DNA from: Fibrobacter sp. UBA7003
Lineage (GTDB): Bacteria; Fibrobacterota; Fibrobacteria; Fibrobacterales; Fibrobacteraceae
Direction: 5' to 3'
DNA length: 64,000 nt
Assembly: GCA_002449765.1 (NCBI GenBank)
Contig: DJXN01000008.1
Coordinates: forward strand, 147,553 to 211,552
Shown here: in pieces, positions 60,644 through 64,000 of the stretch
Position numbering within the stretch: the stretch's first letter is position 1
How the letters are laid out: every line of letters begins with the position of its first letter
Notes under the pieces: generated by a model
What the model saw: only the letters and a program-made list of their open reading frames with translations
Told to the model about the DNA's origin: nothing
Databases searched by the model: none
Program-made: the position numbers and the translations under genes

Positions 60644-60720
60644 GACCCTATCGCCACAAGTGGCTCCAGGGTGACAGAGAATGAATGTCATTCTGGAGGG
60701 GCGAAGCCCCGATAGAATCA
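60644..60720. repeat. Dispersed repeat block after the decarboxylase operon
   Basis: GACCCT (60644) ... AGGGTGAC (60668), then GTCATTCTGGAGGGGCGAAG, GCCCCGATAGAATC. The GGGGC-GAA-GCCCC hairpin is typical. Its GACCCT/AGGGTGAC ends match the repeat in the helicase gene at 11295-11318. Confidence 0.6.
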
Positions 60721-60726
60721 AGGAAA

Positions 60727-60759
60727 GCCCTCGGCAATGCGCCGGGGGCTCCTTTTTTG
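60727..60759 (+). terminator. Intrinsic terminator of the decarboxylase operon
   Basis: AGCCCTCGGC, AATGC loop, GCCGGGGGCT (10-bp stem with one wobble), then CCTTTTTT. Confidence 0.93.
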
Positions 60760-60822
60760 TTCTATAGAATTCCCACTTTTGTTTTTTACTTTAACAAAAA
60801 TCTTTCTACTATAATCAGAAGT

Positions 60823-60866
60823 GGCGAAATTTGTTTAAAATCGCCATTTTTGTTTTAACAAAAATG
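60823..60866 (+). promoter_or_regulatory. Two inverted repeats upstream of the TIGR02147 gene
   Basis: First, TGGCGA and TCGCCA around a 12-nt loop (60823-60846). Second, CATTTTTGTT-TT-AACAAAAATG (60845-60866), a perfect 10-bp-armed palindrome 35 nt before the ATG. A weaker AACAAAA/TTTTGTT pair lies at 60778-60799. The second is a good candidate operator; the first resembles the stem at 406-432. Confidence 0.5.
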
Positions 60867-60901
60867 TTGCGCGCATGCCAGCATAAATCTATCTTATAGT
60901 C

Positions 60902-61756
60902 ATGATGAAATCAGTTGTTGAATATAAAGACTACCGCGAGTATGTGCTCGACTACTACCGCGAACGCAAGCGCACCTCGGCTTTCACGTGGCGCGAGTTC
61001 GCGAAGATTGCCGGGTTCGCATCGGGGTCGTACTTGAAGCTGGTTTGCGACGGCAAGACGCGTCTTCGGGAAGAAGGAGCGAAGAAAACTGCGCTTGCTA
61101 TGGGGTTGCTCGGCTTCGAGTACGACTACTTTATTTTGATGGTGCGCTACGAAGGCGCGAAGACGGAGCGCGAAAAGAAGAAATGTTTTGAGGAGATGCA
61201 GGCGCTGAGCGAAGCCCACCATGTGAAAATCCTGGGCAGCGACCTGTACACCTTCTACGAAACCTGGAAGCATTCCGTGGTGCGCGAGCTGGCGGTTGCC
61301 ATGCCGGGAGCGAAACCACACGAGATTGCGAAGGCCTGCAGACCCGCAATTTCGGCGGCCGACGTGAGTGCAAGCCTGAGTTTCCTCATGAAGGCGGGGC
61401 TCCTTACGCGCGACATCAAGGGCAATTACCACCAGACGAACCGCTCGCTTACGACAGGCCGCCTGAACGTGGTCGCCGTTGCGGTGCATTCGCTGCTGCG
61501 GCAGATGGGCGAATTCGCGCTCGATGCCCTCGACAAGTTGCCGATTTCGGAACGCCACTTCAGCGGGATTACGATGGGCGTGACCGCAGAAACCTACGCG
61601 AAGGTTATAGAAGAACTTGCGCGGTGCCGCAAGCGCATCGTGTCGCTAGTCGCCGACGAGCCGCATCCAGATAAGGTGTGCAGACTCAATTTCCAGTTTT
61701 TCCCGCTGACGGAGAATTTAAAACGCGTCCAGGGGACGCCGGGTAAAGGAGAATAA
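60902..61756 (+). CDS. TIGR02147 family regulator-like protein
   Basis: 284 residues, full length. The N-terminus VVEYKDYREYVLDYYRERKR with FTWREFAKIAGFASGSYLKL looks like a helix-turn-helix. The C-terminal part (SASLSFLMKAGLLTRDIKGN, AEYAKVIEEL-like ETYAKVIEELARCRKRIVSL) is the TIGR02147 domain. Members are numerous in Fibrobacter genomes. Here the gene is directly upstream of and in one operon with a FISUMP lipoprotein (27 nt), so it may control it or its own operon. TATCTT lies 6 nt before the ATG pair at 60902, with no Shine-Dalgarno. Confidence 0.88.
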   Translation: MMKSVVEYKDYREYVLDYYRERKRTSAFTWREFAKIAGFASGSYLKLVCDGKTRLREEGAKKTALAMGLLGFEYDYFILMVRYEGAKTEREKKKCFEEMQALSEAHHVKILGSDLYTFYETWKHSVVRELAVAMPGAKPHEIAKACRPAISAADVSASLSFLMKAGLLTRDIKGNYHQTNRSLTTGRLNVVAVAVHSLLRQMGEFALDALDKLPISERHFSGITMGVTAETYAKVIEELARCRKRIVSLVADEPHPDKVCRLNFQFFPLTENLKRVQGTPGKGE

Positions 61757-61783
61757 AGTATGTTTACCAAAAAGGATTTGAAT

Positions 61784-63958
61784 ATGAAGAAATGGATTCT
61801 GCCGACGCTTATGCTCGGGTCGATTCTTGTGACCGCCTGTTCCGACGGCCGGCAAACCACCGGTACGAGCGAGGAGTCCGAGGGTATCACCGCGGTCAAG
61901 GACTGGGAAGTGGCGGGCGTGTCGCAGAAGGGTCCGTTCGTGACGGGTTCCGCGGTGACCGTGCAGGAACTCGACGGCATTACGCTCAAGCAGACGGGCA
62001 AGAGCTTCAAGGGAACCATCAAGAGCGACAAGGGCGACTTCGCCATCAAGGATATCAATCTGCAGTCGCAGTACGCCATCCTCGAGGCGTCGGGCTACTA
62101 CCGCGACGAGATTACGGGCAAGAAGTCTACGGGCACGGTGACGCTCCGCGCGCTGACCGACCTCACCAAGCGCAAGACGGTGAACATCAACCTGCTCACG
62201 CACCTGGAATACGAACGCGTGATGTACCTTGTCACCGAGAAGAAGATGTCCATTGCAAAGGCGAAGGCTCAGGCGGACGAAGAAATACTCGCGGCGTTCG
62301 GCATCGATGTCGACTTCGGCAAATCCGAAGACCTGAACATCTTCGAGTCGGGCGACGGCAACGCGGCGCTGCTCGCCATCAGCGTGCTGATGCATGCGGA
62401 TGCCGACGTGGCGGGCCTCACCGAGCGCATGGGCGAGTTCAGCATCGCGATTGCGGAAGGCGGCGACTGGGAAGATGCCGATACGAAGGCCGTGATTGCG
62501 GACTGGGCGTGCGATGCCGACCTCAAGGGCACACTCGCGAACGTGCGCGACAATGTCGAAGGCTGGAAGTATGCGGATTCCGTGCCCGCCTTCGAGAAAT
62601 ACGTGACGAACTTCTGGTGGGACAACTACGGGCTCGGCCAGTGCACATCGAAGCGCGAGGGCGATACCAAGCGCAACGTGAACAAGCTGAGCAAGATGTA
62701 TAACGAGTACTTCGTCTGCGAAGGCGGACGCTGGCATATTCCGGGTGAAGAACCGGCCTCTTCCAGTTCCGGAAACGAGCCCGGCAGCTCGTCCGTCGAT
62801 TCGGGAGAACCTGTTTTCGGAGAACTGACGGATGCCCGCGATGGTCGTGTCTACAAGACTGTGAAGCTCGGGTCGCAGGAATGGATGGCGGAAAACCTGA
62901 ACTATGCCGCCGAAGGCAGTCTCTGCTACGAAAATGACGAAAAGAATTGCGAAAAATATGGCCGCCTCTATAACTGGGAAATTGCCCTGGATACCTCGAA
63001 CAGGGGATGTGGTGACAACTTCTCCGGGTGCAGGCTCCGTAGCGATTTCCACCCCCGTGAGGGGATATGCCCCGATGGCTGGCATGTGCCGGAACACGCG
63101 GAATGGGACACGCTGTTTGCGTATGCCGATGCCCATGGCGAAGGCGAAAGTGCCGGGGATGCCTTGCAGGCGTATTACCGGGATGATTATCTCGAAAAGA
63201 CGTTTTCCACGGACCGCTTCGGCTTCAATGTGCTCCCTGCGGGCGTGTTTAATGGCAAGGAATTTTCGGGGCTTGGAACGTCATCGGAATTCTGGACGGC
63301 CTCGATAGAAACGACGGATTGGCTGAGCTATATTTCGATTACACCCTCGACTATCCATTTCGTCAAGGGTTCCGGATCCAATGTGTATATGACGCATATC
63401 AGCCATGCCGTTTCTGTCCGCTGCGTCAAGGGACAGGGCGGGAAAAGGAACGGCTATGATTTTGATGCCCCGCGATACGAGGAGGACTTGCCGGAAGAAG
63501 TAGGCTTTATCCAGGATTATGTTTCGGATAAGGATCGCAGGGCATGGGATGACGACTCGCTCATGACATTCTGGTATGTCCGCCATATAACGGGTACGGA
63601 AAGCGTGCATACGAGCGGCAAAAATTATTCGCAGTATGTGTCCGTTTCTCTGGAGGATGATGCCAGGGATAGCCTGGATCAGTTCAAGGGCGTGCTCGAG
63701 GAAAACGGGTTTGTCTACGTGAAGTCGGATTCTATCGGCCAGGCGACGTATAACGGGAGGGACGGCATTTACTTTATGCATGAGGTGGCGACAAGCGATT
63801 CGAAGGTCCGTCGCGATTATTATGAAAAGGAAACCGCCAAGGCGAAATACGTAATCGTGGTCCTTGTCGGGGCGAATGTCTCGGCAGGAGAAAGTTTGAC
63901 GGTGTTCAGGTATGGCTACTCCATAGAAGTCCATACTTACTATAAGCCAAAGTCGTAA
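61784..63958 (+). CDS. Mosaic lipoprotein: prealbumin-like domain, PDFEKY module and FISUMP domain
   Basis: 724 residues from the ATG at 61784 (AAGGA upstream; an in-frame ATG at 61760 also has AAAGGAG). Lipobox LVTACS. Residues 45-150 (GVSQKGPFVTGSAVTVQELD, SGYYRDEITGKKSTGTVTLR) match part of the histidine-phosphatase lipoprotein copy 2. Residues 150-310 include the module VPAFEKYVTNFWWDNYG. A Ser linker follows, then a FISUMP domain (about 345-550: LTDARDGRVYKTV, WMAENLNYA, GICPDGWHVPEH, VRCVKGQGG). The last 170 residues (NRD-rich, VVVLVGANVSAGESLTVFRY) are unrecognised. Exported and probably on the surface. Confidence 0.87.
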   Translation: MKKWILPTLMLGSILVTACSDGRQTTGTSEESEGITAVKDWEVAGVSQKGPFVTGSAVTVQELDGITLKQTGKSFKGTIKSDKGDFAIKDINLQSQYAILEASGYYRDEITGKKSTGTVTLRALTDLTKRKTVNINLLTHLEYERVMYLVTEKKMSIAKAKAQADEEILAAFGIDVDFGKSEDLNIFESGDGNAALLAISVLMHADADVAGLTERMGEFSIAIAEGGDWEDADTKAVIADWACDADLKGTLANVRDNVEGWKYADSVPAFEKYVTNFWWDNYGLGQCTSKREGDTKRNVNKLSKMYNEYFVCEGGRWHIPGEEPASSSSGNEPGSSSVDSGEPVFGELTDARDGRVYKTVKLGSQEWMAENLNYAAEGSLCYENDEKNCEKYGRLYNWEIALDTSNRGCGDNFSGCRLRSDFHPREGICPDGWHVPEHAEWDTLFAYADAHGEGESAGDALQAYYRDDYLEKTFSTDRFGFNVLPAGVFNGKEFSGLGTSSEFWTASIETTDWLSYISITPSTIHFVKGSGSNVYMTHISHAVSVRCVKGQGGKRNGYDFDAPRYEEDLPEEVGFIQDYVSDKDRRAWDDDSLMTFWYVRHITGTESVHTSGKNYSQYVSVSLEDDARDSLDQFKGVLEENGFVYVKSDSIGQATYNGRDGIYFMHEVATSDSKVRRDYYEKETAKAKYVIVVLVGANVSAGESLTVFRYGYSIEVHTYYKPKS

Positions 63959-64000
63959 TACAGGTCGCCCCGCCAATGAGCTGAACCCAAAAAGTTGGAC

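Overview
The window looks like a chromosomal segment of a Fibrobacter species (phylum Fibrobacterota). Pointers are several lipoproteins with Ser-rich linkers and FISUMP domains (TIGR02145, the F. succinogenes major paralogous domain), two members of the Fibrobacter paralogous family TIGR02147, type III glutamine synthetase, futalosine-route MqnA, a Na+-pumping decarboxylase, and TAnnTTTG-like -7 promoter elements as in Bacteroidota. All identifications come from reading the sequence and translations; no database search was run.

Layout. 1-3.3 kb: a truncated TIGR02147 gene, a small beta-rich protein, a papain-like (YiiX/NlpC-P60 type) hydrolase and a LuxR-HTH/TPR regulator. 3.3-6.5 kb: an AT-rich island with an orphan RelB/DinJ-like antitoxin and a three-gene cassette (leader-like peptide, radical SAM/SPASM enzyme, cluster-less SPASM partner) ending at a strong terminator; this is the best candidate for an undescribed peptide-modification system. 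6.5-10 kb: NtrC-type activator divergent from glnN across a duplicated operator. 10-12.4 kb: DEAD-box helicase overlapping a Fic-like protein that has lost its catalytic His. 12.5-21.9 kb: a vitamin B12/TonB block with cobalamin riboswitch, BtuB-like receptor, beta-propeller lipoprotein (possible BtuG analogue), terminator, then a complete TonB2-type operon (DUF3450, TtpC, ExbB, ExbD, TonB, TPR).

21.9-32.5 kb: FISUMP lipoprotein, glucokinase, an oxidoreductase/beta-propeller fusion carrying an inserted repeat, the desulfurase-tcdA-dtd operon, another FISUMP protein, EpmA-like ligase, TlpA-like thioredoxin. 32.5-49 kb: PilT-PilC, PflA, GH5, MqnA, GGDEF response regulator, KDPG aldolase, MacB-type ABC pair, BY-kinase, OmpA protein with twelve TSP3 repeats, GtrA, CoA transferase. 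49-57.4 kb: four consecutive secreted histidine-phosphatase lipoproteins followed by a Cache-SpoIIE phosphatase. 57.4-64 kb: tRNA-Lys(CUU), a degraded gene, decarboxylase subunits (gamma/delta, biotin carrier, beta), then a TIGR02147 gene paired with a mosaic FISUMP lipoprotein.

Connecting themes: a modular lipoprotein scaffold reused with phosphatase or FISUMP C-termini; many short dispersed hairpin repeats, some inside genes or supplying start and stop signals; and several genes whose start codon lies only 6-7 nt after a -10-like TATATT box, suggesting leaderless mRNAs.
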